From contig JADLCB010000003.1 in assembly GCA_020847375.1 (NCBI GenBank), positions 372,001 to 436,000 on the forward strand: DNA of 64,000 nt. The letters run 5' to 3'. The position numbers were made by a program, and so were the translations under genes. The first letter of the stretch is position 1; every line of letters begins with the position of its first letter. A model generated the notes under the pieces. That model worked only from the letters and a program-made list of their open reading frames with translations. It searched no databases and was not told the origin of the DNA. The DNA comes from Phycisphaerales bacterium (GTDB taxonomy: Bacteria; Planctomycetota; Phycisphaerae; Tepidisphaerales; Tepidisphaeraceae). Below, piece after piece: positions 43,168 through 50,990 of the stretch.

Positions 43168-43323
43168 ATAATTGACCGCGCTGGTAAGTCTTGTCCAGAG
43201 CGATAATTATTGGCTATTCGTCACAATTTGGCAGTGGCGGCATGCGTCGGTGCTGGTCGAGAAATCGAACCGCGGTCAGCTTGATTTCTTCACCGTTCTG
43301 ATGAGACTAAACGACTTGAATCT

Positions 43324-44082
43324 ATGAACCTGCTGGAAACCACCAAACTTGTCAAAACGTATGACTCCCGCACGGTGGTCAACCAGATCAGTTTTGTGCT
43401 GCAACAGCAGGAAATTGTCGGTTTGCTGGGGCGTAACGGTGCCGGCAAGACGACAACCTTCCGCATGATTCTTGGAATGGTGACACCGGACAGCGGCGCT
43501 GTTGCGTTTAACGGCCAGGACATAACACATCTGCCCATGTATCAGCGGGCGCTCAAGGGAATCGGGTATCTGCCGCAGGAGCGCAGCGATTTTCGCCGCC
43601 TGAGCGTCTGGGACAACCTCATGGCGATTCTGGAAACGCGCGATCTCACCCGCCCCCAGCGGATCAAACGGGCCGAAGAGCTGCTCGATCACTACGGTCT
43701 GACCAAAACGCGCCGCCAGCGGGCTGAGACGCTTTCCGGCGGCGAGCGGCGTAAATTGGAAATCGCCCGCGCCCTGGTAACCGATCCGCTATTGATTCTT
43801 CTGGATGAACCTTTTTCCGGCGTCGATCCGATCGCCGTTGAAGACTTGCAACGCGAGGTCGTGCGTTTGCGTCAGGAATTTGGCAAGTCGGTCTTGATTA
43901 CCGATCACAATGTCGCCCAGACGCTGAAAGTCTGCGATCGGGCGTTGATCATCAATGATGGCGTTGTCATTCACGAAGGCACGCCGCGCAACATCATCAA
44001 TGACCCGCAGGTGCGGGCGGCATATCTGGGCAATACATTCCGGGGTGATGAGTTTGACGCTATTTCCCCAGCTCAGCGTTGA
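43324..44082 (+). CDS. lptB: LPS export ABC transporter ATP-binding protein
   Basis: 252-aa ATPase that powers LPS extraction from the inner membrane via LptFG. Walker A GRNGAGKTT, Q-loop region YLPQERSDFRRLSVWDNL, signature LSGGERRK, Walker B LLILLDEPFSGVDP, H-loop ITDHNV. The extended Q-loop segment and IGYLPQE are typical of LptB. Start ATG 43324 has no obvious Shine-Dalgarno. LptF, LptG, LptA and LptC are not in the window. Confidence 0.92.
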   Translation: MNLLETTKLVKTYDSRTVVNQISFVLQQQEIVGLLGRNGAGKTTTFRMILGMVTPDSGAVAFNGQDITHLPMYQRALKGIGYLPQERSDFRRLSVWDNLMAILETRDLTRPQRIKRAEELLDHYGLTKTRRQRAETLSGGERRKLEIARALVTDPLLILLDEPFSGVDPIAVEDLQREVVRLRQEFGKSVLITDHNVAQTLKVCDRALIINDGVVIHEGTPRNIINDPQVRAAYLGNTFRGDEFDAISPAQR

Positions 44083-44219
44083 TCGTTGCTGATTGCATGT
44101 TGCTCCATCGGCGCCGCATCGCCTGTAGTTGCCTCCTGAGAGGGTTAGCCGATACACTTCGACTCAGTGCAGATTTTTCCCTGCCAGTCCGGTCGTTGTT
44201 GAATTTGTGAAAGGTCAGT

Positions 44220-45269
44220 ATGGCTTCGGGTCAGGTTTTTATCGGTGTGGATGTTGGCGGAACCAAGGTTGCAGTCAACGGGATTGACGAAAACCGTCAG
44301 CCCATTTCGCCCCAGTGGCTGGAAATGCCATCGAATTCGCATATTGGCCCGTCCGCGACCGTCAGCCAGATCGTCGCTGCGGTGCAGGCGTTTATGCAGC
44401 GACAGAATATCGCCGCAGCCAGTATCGCCGGCGCAGGTGTGGATAGTCCCGGGCCGGCGAATATCAACGGCCGCATCGAGCGATCGTCCAACATGAACAG
44501 CAACTGGGAAGGTTTTGAACTGCGCGAAAATGTTCAAACTCAGCTCAGTGCCGCACTGGCCAAGCCGATTCATGTCAGCTACGAGAACGACTGTAATTCA
44601 GCCGGTTTGTGGGAAAGTTTTGTCGGTGATCCCCAGGGCACGGAGGTGATGGCGTTATTGGCGCCGGGCACGGGTCTGGGTGGCGGCATTGTGATCAAGG
44701 GACGGTTGCTGCGCGGGACGCGCGGCATGGGCGCAGAGCTTGGCCACCTGGAAATTGTGCATCCGCCATTTATGGATGGATGGCAGCCCCAATGCGGTTG
44801 CGGGCGAATTCACTGCGCCGAGGCGTATGCTTCGATGGCAGCCCTGGCCAGGATTTTACGTTTCGCGCTGGCGCAGGAAAAATATCGCAACCATCCGCTC
44901 AATCAGGTCAAAGAGGCTGATGAGGCACAGACTTGGAAAAAACGCGCCTACGCAGTGCGCGGTCTGGCTGCGGCGGGCGATGAGCTTTGTCTGGCGATTT
45001 TTGACTGGCAGAGCGCTGCCCTGGCTCGACTCTGCCATCAGGTTGCCTGTGTCATTGATCCAGATCGCCTTGTCATCGGTGGTGGGTTTATCGAAGGCGG
45101 AGCGGCTTTAACCGAGCGGATCATGGGCGTTATCCGGTCTGAATTCGCCAAAATTACATTCAAGGCCTATGCTGCGGGGGTTAAGTTTGAAGTGGCCCGC
45201 AGCGGCGATCAGGCGGGTTGCCTGGGTGCAGCCCTCAGCGCCTGGCAGCATGCCCATCATCAGGGATAG
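44220..45269 (+). CDS. ROK-family sugar kinase
   Basis: 349-aa ROK kinase (glucokinase-like). N-terminal ATP-binding IGVDVGGTKVAVNGID, sugar-binding YENDCNSAG, phosphate-binding LAPGTGLGGGIV, and the ROK zinc motif with the ligands His in GAELGHLEIV and the Cys residues in CGCGRIHCAEAY. Phosphorylates a hexose such as glucose or an N-acyl sugar; the exact sugar is not clear. Good Shine-Dalgarno AAAGG. Follows lptB by 137 bases. Confidence 0.92.
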   Translation: MASGQVFIGVDVGGTKVAVNGIDENRQPISPQWLEMPSNSHIGPSATVSQIVAAVQAFMQRQNIAAASIAGAGVDSPGPANINGRIERSSNMNSNWEGFELRENVQTQLSAALAKPIHVSYENDCNSAGLWESFVGDPQGTEVMALLAPGTGLGGGIVIKGRLLRGTRGMGAELGHLEIVHPPFMDGWQPQCGCGRIHCAEAYASMAALARILRFALAQEKYRNHPLNQVKEADEAQTWKKRAYAVRGLAAAGDELCLAIFDWQSAALARLCHQVACVIDPDRLVIGGGFIEGGAALTERIMGVIRSEFAKITFKAYAAGVKFEVARSGDQAGCLGAALSAWQHAHHQG

Positions 45270-45392
45270 AACAAACTAAAAGAAGCGGCAGGGCCGAAAC
45301 CGTAAAAGCCAATGGGCGGGTGTTTCACTTCGGGGTCGTCGCGCCATCATAAGCACAGTCGATGCTGTTGAGCTGCCGCCAGCCAGCCATTT

Positions 45393-47873
45393 TCACAAAT
45401 TACCCTCAGCTTGTTCAAGCGCCTGATCGGTTGATTGTTCATCGACAGCGCGGCACGTGGCTGTCAACGTGGTGGCGATTGTGTTCAGCCGCGCCTGCCA
45501 TACATCGCTGGGTGTGTTCGGCGGTGTGAGCTGCGTAAACTCCCCGCACAAAAGCACCAGCCGCAGCAGATGCTTGAAAATAATTCCTTCCTGCTTGACC
45601 AGATCGCGGCTGCGAATGTACTTGTCAAAATCGCCGCCGTGCGCCAACAGATCGCCGGCGGCCCAGACCGGCGTAACGGATAATCCGCCAGCGTGGTCAA
45701 TTTCACTCTCAAAAATCAAGCGCATTTTCTCAGCCAGCGGAATCGGATACAGGCGCAATTCCGGTGGTAAATCAGACTGATCCTGCGGCGGATACAGTTG
45801 CTCGTGCGTGAGCAGACCACGCTGCAGCAAGAGTGGATCGACTTGTTCCAAAGTCAACGGGCCGGGTATCAGCACATCCGGCCAGGGCACGCGCAACGAC
45901 CGCGCCACCGTGCCGGGTATTTCCAGCAAACTCTCCAGAATCTGCAGCAGCTCATGATCCTGCGCCTGACTCAGATAGTTCATCAGAAACAGGCCATACA
46001 GCGGATGCACTGCGCGAAAAACCGTCAGATCATGCAACCGCGCCGTGGGGGTCGCCGTTAGGGGTTCATAGTTTTGCAGCACCGGTTCAACGGGCGAAGT
46101 TTTATTGCGTCCTGACTGGCTGATCTGGGCAATCTCCTCGCCTAGTTTAAGCTGACCGAGCAACTGGCTTAAATCGACCGGCTGGTTGTTGTCATCATGC
46201 CCAGCTTGAACATCAGGCTCGATTTTAATATTTCGATTTGATGCTGGTTCATCATCTGGTGTGCCTTCATCGTCTGAATCAGTCGCAACAGAATCCGATG
46301 CTTGCAGTGGTGACAAATTGGTTGGAATCGCAACTGGTCTGGCAGCGTTGATCCACGCTGGTGGCGGGGCGGGATCGAGTTTGACCAGCTCAAGCTGATG
46401 CAGCGTCACCAGCATTTTGGTCAGCCGCTTCAGCTCAGCTTGTACACCCGGCCCATCCATCAATCGGCGTTCGATGACCTGGCGGATCGGCGCGACAGAC
46501 GGGCCGGCTTCCAACAGATACGCCAGCCAGCGCCAGCTCAATCGCCCCCGGCTGGCCAGCCGCGCCGGCGGGGCAATCTGCAACTTGGTGAACTGCTCCG
46601 GATTCCAATAGGTGAAACCAGCCCGGCGGGTGGGCTTTTTCTTCAGCAGCGCTTTCTTGGCTGCCATCAGTTTGGGGTCTTTGCTTTCCTCCGGGATGGA
46701 ATCGTAGCGCTTTTTCCAGCGGGCAAGTTTCACATCATCTTCATGCGCCAGGGCAAAGACATGTCCCTGATCATCAAACTGCGGACGACCCGCCCGACCG
46801 AACATTTGCTGGGCGGAGCTGGGATCGATCAACCGCTTGCGATCGCGCGGGCCTTTGACCAGCGTTGTCAGTACGACCGAACGGGCGGGGAGGTTGATCC
46901 CCGCTGCCAGCGTTTCCGTACAAACGCATACGCTCAGCAATTTTTCCTGAAACAGGGTTTCGACAATGCGGCGATAACGCGGCAGCAATCCGGCATGGTG
47001 CAGGCCAATGCCGCGCGTCAAAAAAGTACGCAATTTTCCCCCAGCCCCGATCTTGAAATCAAAATCTTCCAGCCGGTCCAACAGCGCCTTGCGCTGACCC
47101 TCAGCAAATAAATCGCGGCCTTTAAGAACATCAGCCGTGTCCCAGCAGATTTGCCGATCAAAGCAAAAAATCAGCGCCGGCGTCTTGCGCGTCTCGCCGG
47201 CAGCCTGCGCCATCTGCTCGATGAAATCAGGCAGCAGCTCATCGCCGATCCAGTGAAAGTGCAGCGGAACTTTGCGCTGATCGCTCTGAACCAGTGTCAA
47301 TTGACGATTGAGGCTGCGGTTCATCCAACTGATGAACTCCGGGGCGGCTCCGACCGTGGCTGACAGCAACATCACGCGGATGTGCGCGGGCATGAGTGTC
47401 AAAGCCAGCTCCCACACCAGCCCCCGTTGCGGGTCATTAAAATTATGGAACTCATCCATGACCACCGCGCCGACTTGGGCAAAATCATAACTGTCCGCCT
47501 GCAGCAGCCGGTTCAGCAGCACCTCCGCCACCACCACTTTGATCGGCGCCTGCGGGTTGACCGCACGATTGCCGGTGATCAAACCGACCGTATCAGCCGG
47601 ATAGCCCCAGCGGCTGACCGTTTGTTGGAATTCCTGCAGCTTCTGGTCGGTCAGGGCAATGAGTGGTGTGGAATAATACAAGTGCGTGCCGCTGCGCAGG
47701 GCTTCAAAGAGCGCCGCTTCAGCCACCAGCGTCTTGCCCGTGCCGGTCGGGGCGCAAAGCAGCATGCCCTGATCCGCTGACGCCCAGGCGTACAACGCCT
47801 CCTCCTGCACCGGATAAGGCGTAAAGGTGAGTTGCTCAAGATACTGGAGAACTATTTCATCACGCGATGGCAC
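45393..47873 (-). CDS. Ski2-like DEAD/DEAH-type helicase
   Basis: 826-aa superfamily 2 helicase. RecA1 domain with Walker A APTGTGKT (41-48), Walker B DEFH (140-143), motif III SAT, then RecA2 with motifs around GIGLHHAGLLP, TETLAAGINLPARSVV, and QMFGRAGRPQFD, all typical of Ski2-like RNA/DNA helicases. Residues about 505-610 are low-complexity and acidic. Start codon GTG at 47873. Bacterial Ski2-like proteins are linked to RNA decay or repair, but the specific role is unknown. Probably expressed after the SpoIIE phosphatase gene (92-base gap). Confidence 0.88.
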   Translation of the reverse strand: MPSRDEIVLQYLEQLTFTPYPVQEEALYAWASADQGMLLCAPTGTGKTLVAEAALFEALRSGTHLYYSTPLIALTDQKLQEFQQTVSRWGYPADTVGLITGNRAVNPQAPIKVVVAEVLLNRLLQADSYDFAQVGAVVMDEFHNFNDPQRGLVWELALTLMPAHIRVMLLSATVGAAPEFISWMNRSLNRQLTLVQSDQRKVPLHFHWIGDELLPDFIEQMAQAAGETRKTPALIFCFDRQICWDTADVLKGRDLFAEGQRKALLDRLEDFDFKIGAGGKLRTFLTRGIGLHHAGLLPRYRRIVETLFQEKLLSVCVCTETLAAGINLPARSVVLTTLVKGPRDRKRLIDPSSAQQMFGRAGRPQFDDQGHVFALAHEDDVKLARWKKRYDSIPEESKDPKLMAAKKALLKKKPTRRAGFTYWNPEQFTKLQIAPPARLASRGRLSWRWLAYLLEAGPSVAPIRQVIERRLMDGPGVQAELKRLTKMLVTLHQLELVKLDPAPPPAWINAARPVAIPTNLSPLQASDSVATDSDDEGTPDDEPASNRNIKIEPDVQAGHDDNNQPVDLSQLLGQLKLGEEIAQISQSGRNKTSPVEPVLQNYEPLTATPTARLHDLTVFRAVHPLYGLFLMNYLSQAQDHELLQILESLLEIPGTVARSLRVPWPDVLIPGPLTLEQVDPLLLQRGLLTHEQLYPPQDQSDLPPELRLYPIPLAEKMRLIFESEIDHAGGLSVTPVWAAGDLLAHGGDFDKYIRSRDLVKQEGIIFKHLLRLVLLCGEFTQLTPPNTPSDVWQARLNTIATTLTATCRAVDEQSTDQALEQAEGNL

Positions 47874-47965
47874 GGTGCTGATGGTAGCAGATTGCGCCCG
47901 GACAGGCGCGGAGGAAGGCGGCTGTTTTGCGCAACGTGGTGTGTGGTGTCAGCATCAGGCAGGTA

Positions 47966-48955
47966 TTACCGCGATTCGATGACAATGATTGTCAGATCAT
48001 CCTTCGGTGTCAGCGATCCCGATTCCTGATCCAGCGTACGGGCCAGATCCGCCAGCAGCTCCTGCCCGCCGAGATGAGCGCGTTTCTGCACTTCGCTGCG
48101 CCACAGCTCGGTATCGATCGGCGGCTGGGTGCTGAAGGCGACTTCAATGCCATCGGTAAAGGTGAACAACCGGTCGCCCGGGCGGAGCACCGTTTGCACG
48201 TTGGTGAACTGTTCATCCGGAAAGACGCCCAGCAGCGCGCCGTCGCAGTCCAGCGGATCCAGTTGTCCGTCGGCGCGGATCACCAGCGGCGCGGGATGGC
48301 CGGCGCGGGCGAAGGTCACTTCCAGGGTTTTCGTGTTGATATAGCCGTACAACGCCGTGGCGAACGTGGCGGCGGAAAGTTCCTGTTCGATCAGTGATTC
48401 ATTGATCCGGCGCAGCGATTCGCCGGGCGGCATCAAGCGGTAATGGTTGGCGCTGATCTCCTTGGTGACCAGGGCACGCTTGATATACATCGACAACAGC
48501 GCCGCGGGCATGCCGTGGCCCACCGCGTCGGCGATGAAAAACCCGATGTGGTTTTCATCCAGGCGCATGACATCATAAAAATCGCCGCTGACATAACTGG
48601 CGGGGCGGAACAGGCAGTTGATATGAACTGCATCGACCTGCGGCATGGATTTGGGCAGAAAATCACGCTGCAGGCGGGCAGCCAGCCGCTGCTCCTCGTC
48701 GAACTGCTGCATGAAATACTTCATGGATTCGTCGCGCTTGTGTCGCAGCGACAATTCCGCCCGCAACGTTTCGATTTCAGCTTCCAGTTCGCCGATGCGC
48801 TCGCTCTGACGATCAACCACCTGCGCCATTTCTTCCGTGGCGCCGGACAGATTTTCCATCAGATCCGCCAGCTCCGTCTGCGCCGACAGCAACTCGTCGG
48901 CTTGCGAAAGAGTGGTGGGATGGATGATTGAATCGGTTGGTCGGATGGATGACAT
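47966..48955 (-). CDS. SpoIIE/PP2C-type serine phosphatase with N-terminal coiled coil
   Basis: 329-aa phosphatase. An N-terminal coiled coil (about 18-75, AQTELADLMENLSG and QSERIGELEAEIETLRAEL) leads to the PPM/SpoIIE domain (about 85-329): LQRDFLPKSMPQ, ASYVSGDFYDV, IADAVGHGMPAAL, with metal-binding Asp residues, and the closing KDDLTIIVI. Such phosphatases usually control anti-sigma antagonists (partner-switching). No partner STAS or kinase gene is adjacent. The start ATG lies at 48953-48955. Confidence 0.9.
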   Translation of the reverse strand: MSSIRPTDSIIHPTTLSQADELLSAQTELADLMENLSGATEEMAQVVDRQSERIGELEAEIETLRAELSLRHKRDESMKYFMQQFDEEQRLAARLQRDFLPKSMPQVDAVHINCLFRPASYVSGDFYDVMRLDENHIGFFIADAVGHGMPAALLSMYIKRALVTKEISANHYRLMPPGESLRRINESLIEQELSAATFATALYGYINTKTLEVTFARAGHPAPLVIRADGQLDPLDCDGALLGVFPDEQFTNVQTVLRPGDRLFTFTDGIEVAFSTQPPIDTELWRSEVQKRAHLGGQELLADLARTLDQESGSLTPKDDLTIIVIESR

Positions 48956-49178
48956 TGCGCGCTCGGATCAGAAATGTTCCACTGCGATCAAGACTCCCGA
49001 TGTTGCCGTCATGATCACAGCGCACCACAGCGTCATGATCCGATCAGCCAGTAAGGCGTTTATTATTTGACCGGCGCAAACTGCCCGGCAGAATCGCGCA
49101 CGGCTATGGGTTTTGTCGGGTAATTTGCAGCGCGAATTTAATCAAAAACACGCAATTTGTACGGCGGGCGGGGGTGAA

Positions 49179-49946
49179 TCAGTCAATATCGCGCAGGACG
49201 CTGAGTTCTTCGGGGCTGGCTTCGCCTGTTACAAAACGCTGAACTGCCGGATTATCGGACTGCCGAATCTGCTGCGGCGTACCATCGGCAATCAACTTGC
49301 CATCGGCCAGCATGACAATGCGATCGGCCACTTTAAAGGCGCTTTGCATGTCGTGCGTGACAACGATGCTGGTGATTTTGAGCTGACGCTTCAGGCGCAG
49401 AATCAATTCGTTGATCACATCCGAACGAATCGGGTCAAGCCCGGTCGTTGGTTCATCGTACAGGATGACTTCCGGTTCCAGCGCAATCGCCCGGGCCAGG
49501 GCAACACGTTTGCGCTGACCACCGGACAGATCCGCCGGCATTTTCTGCCCGATCCCCGGCAGGCCGATCATGCGCAATCGCTCCGCCACGATCTGCCGGA
49601 TTTCGCTGGCGCTTTTGTGGGTGTGTTCGATCAGCGGGAATGCGATATTTTCCGCCACGGTCAGCGAGTCGAATAAAGCGCCCATCTGAAACAAAAAACC
49701 GAAACGCTGACGAATCGGCATGAGTTGTCGTTCGGGCAATGTGTCAATGCGGATTCCGCTGAACCAGACCTCCCCCTCATCGGGGCGCAGCAGGCCAACG
49801 ATGTGTTTAAGCATGACGCTCTTGCCCGAACCCGATGCGCCGAGAATGACCAGCGACTGACCAGCCTCGATCGACAGATCAACCCCGTCCAGCACCACCA
49901 GGCGGCCAAAACGTTTGTGCAGGTTTTTCAGTTCAATGAGCGCCAT
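49179..49946 (-). CDS. mlaF: Mla-type phospholipid transport ATP-binding protein
   Basis: 255-aa ABC ATPase of the Mla/Ttg2A type, energising lipid trafficking between the inner and outer membranes. Walker A GASGSGKS, Q-loop FLFQMGALFDSLTV (typical of MlaF), signature LSGGQRKRVALARA, Walker B VILYDEPTTGLDP, H-loop VTHD. mlaE precedes it by 88 bases. The lipid-binding MlaD gene is not found downstream; the next gene is a SpoIIE phosphatase. Confidence 0.93.
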   Translation of the reverse strand: MALIELKNLHKRFGRLVVLDGVDLSIEAGQSLVILGASGSGKSVMLKHIVGLLRPDEGEVWFSGIRIDTLPERQLMPIRQRFGFLFQMGALFDSLTVAENIAFPLIEHTHKSASEIRQIVAERLRMIGLPGIGQKMPADLSGGQRKRVALARAIALEPEVILYDEPTTGLDPIRSDVINELILRLKRQLKITSIVVTHDMQSAFKVADRIVMLADGKLIADGTPQQIRQSDNPAVQRFVTGEASPEELSVLRDID

Positions 49947-50034
49947 GAAAATAATTCAACCTGTCATTCCCGGTTGGTGTGGCTGGGTCTGTAGCACCGT
50001 GTGGGCTGGCCATCATCGCCATGCTTCCCCGGTT

Positions 50035-50859
50035 TTAACCGAAGATGCCCACAATGCCGTAAATCGCCTCGTACCAGTCACGCAGCAATTTGGCGAAGAA
50101 AAAGTTCAGCACAATAATGGCAATGAAACTCGCGACGAATGATTCGGTGCACGCCCGACCCACGCCCGCAGCACCGGCTCCGCTGTTAAAGCCTTTGTAG
50201 CAACTGATCAACCCAATGGCTCCGCCAAAAAACAGGCTTTTAACCAGCCCTTCCATGATCTCCCAGGTATCCACCCCCTGGGCCGAGAAAATCCAATACG
50301 GCTCATTGGGTATGCCCAGTGATTTAACGGAAACCAGCCAGCCACCCAGTACGCCCAGCAAATCGCTGTAGATCGTCAGGATCGGCGTCAGAATCAAACA
50401 GGCAATGAATCGCGGGGCCACCAGATAACGGATTGGATCAGCCCCCATCACGCGCATTGCGTCAAGCTGTTCGGTGACGTTCATCGTCCCCAGTTCCGCA
50501 GTCAGCGCCCCACCCACCCGGCCGGCCAGCATAACAGCTGCCAGCACCGGCCCGATCTGTTTCACCACCGATAAATTGATGATGCTTCCCAGTCGCTGCT
50601 CCTGACCGATCGTCTTGAATTGCGTGTACGTTTCAATCGCCATCACCATGCCGATAAAGGCGCCGGTAATGGCGATCACCGGCACGGAGCGCACGCCGAT
50701 TTCGTACATCTGCGGCAGTAGCAGGCGCAAATTCCGCCACGAAAACATCCCGCGAATCGTCCAGCTCAACGTGCGGCCGACAAAACGCCAGAAATCACCA
50801 AATGCCGCCAGGGCATCGTTGGTGCTGTGACCAAGGGTTTCAATCAGGGATAAGCTCAT
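50035..50859 (-). CDS. mlaE: Mla-type ABC transporter permease
   Basis: 274-aa integral membrane protein of the MlaE/YrbE family. Segments include VRSVPVIAITGAFIGMVMAIETYTQF, RVGGALTAELGTMNVTEQLDAMRVMGADPIRYLVAPRFIACLI, and GLISCYKGFNSGAGAAGVGRACTESFVASFI. These are the permease signatures of the MlaE family. It forms a transporter with MlaF (the next gene), and would need an MlaD-like partner. Follows lon on the minus strand after about 130 bases. Confidence 0.94.
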   Translation of the reverse strand: MSLSLIETLGHSTNDALAAFGDFWRFVGRTLSWTIRGMFSWRNLRLLLPQMYEIGVRSVPVIAITGAFIGMVMAIETYTQFKTIGQEQRLGSIINLSVVKQIGPVLAAVMLAGRVGGALTAELGTMNVTEQLDAMRVMGADPIRYLVAPRFIACLILTPILTIYSDLLGVLGGWLVSVKSLGIPNEPYWIFSAQGVDTWEIMEGLVKSLFFGGAIGLISCYKGFNSGAGAAGVGRACTESFVASFIAIIVLNFFFAKLLRDWYEAIYGIVGIFG

Positions 50860-50990
50860 TGTTTTACCAGCGGCATGATAGGGGCGGGCCTGCCAACCAG
50901 CAATTGCCCCACCCCGTCCGGATAATCAACGGATCATGTTGTCCCGCATCAGACAAGGCCAGAACGGCTCACCGCGCCAGGCCCGTGTCT

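Larger units (their letters stand above)
42677..43323. other. 647-base AT-rich intergenic region with DnaA boxes
   Basis: Between the cold-shock gene (minus) and lptB (plus). Distinctly AT-rich from about 42780 to 43170 compared with GC-rich flanks. It contains two consensus DnaA boxes (separate entries) and a third with one mismatch (TCATGCACA, 42896-42904). No open frame here is supported. Confidence 0.6.
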
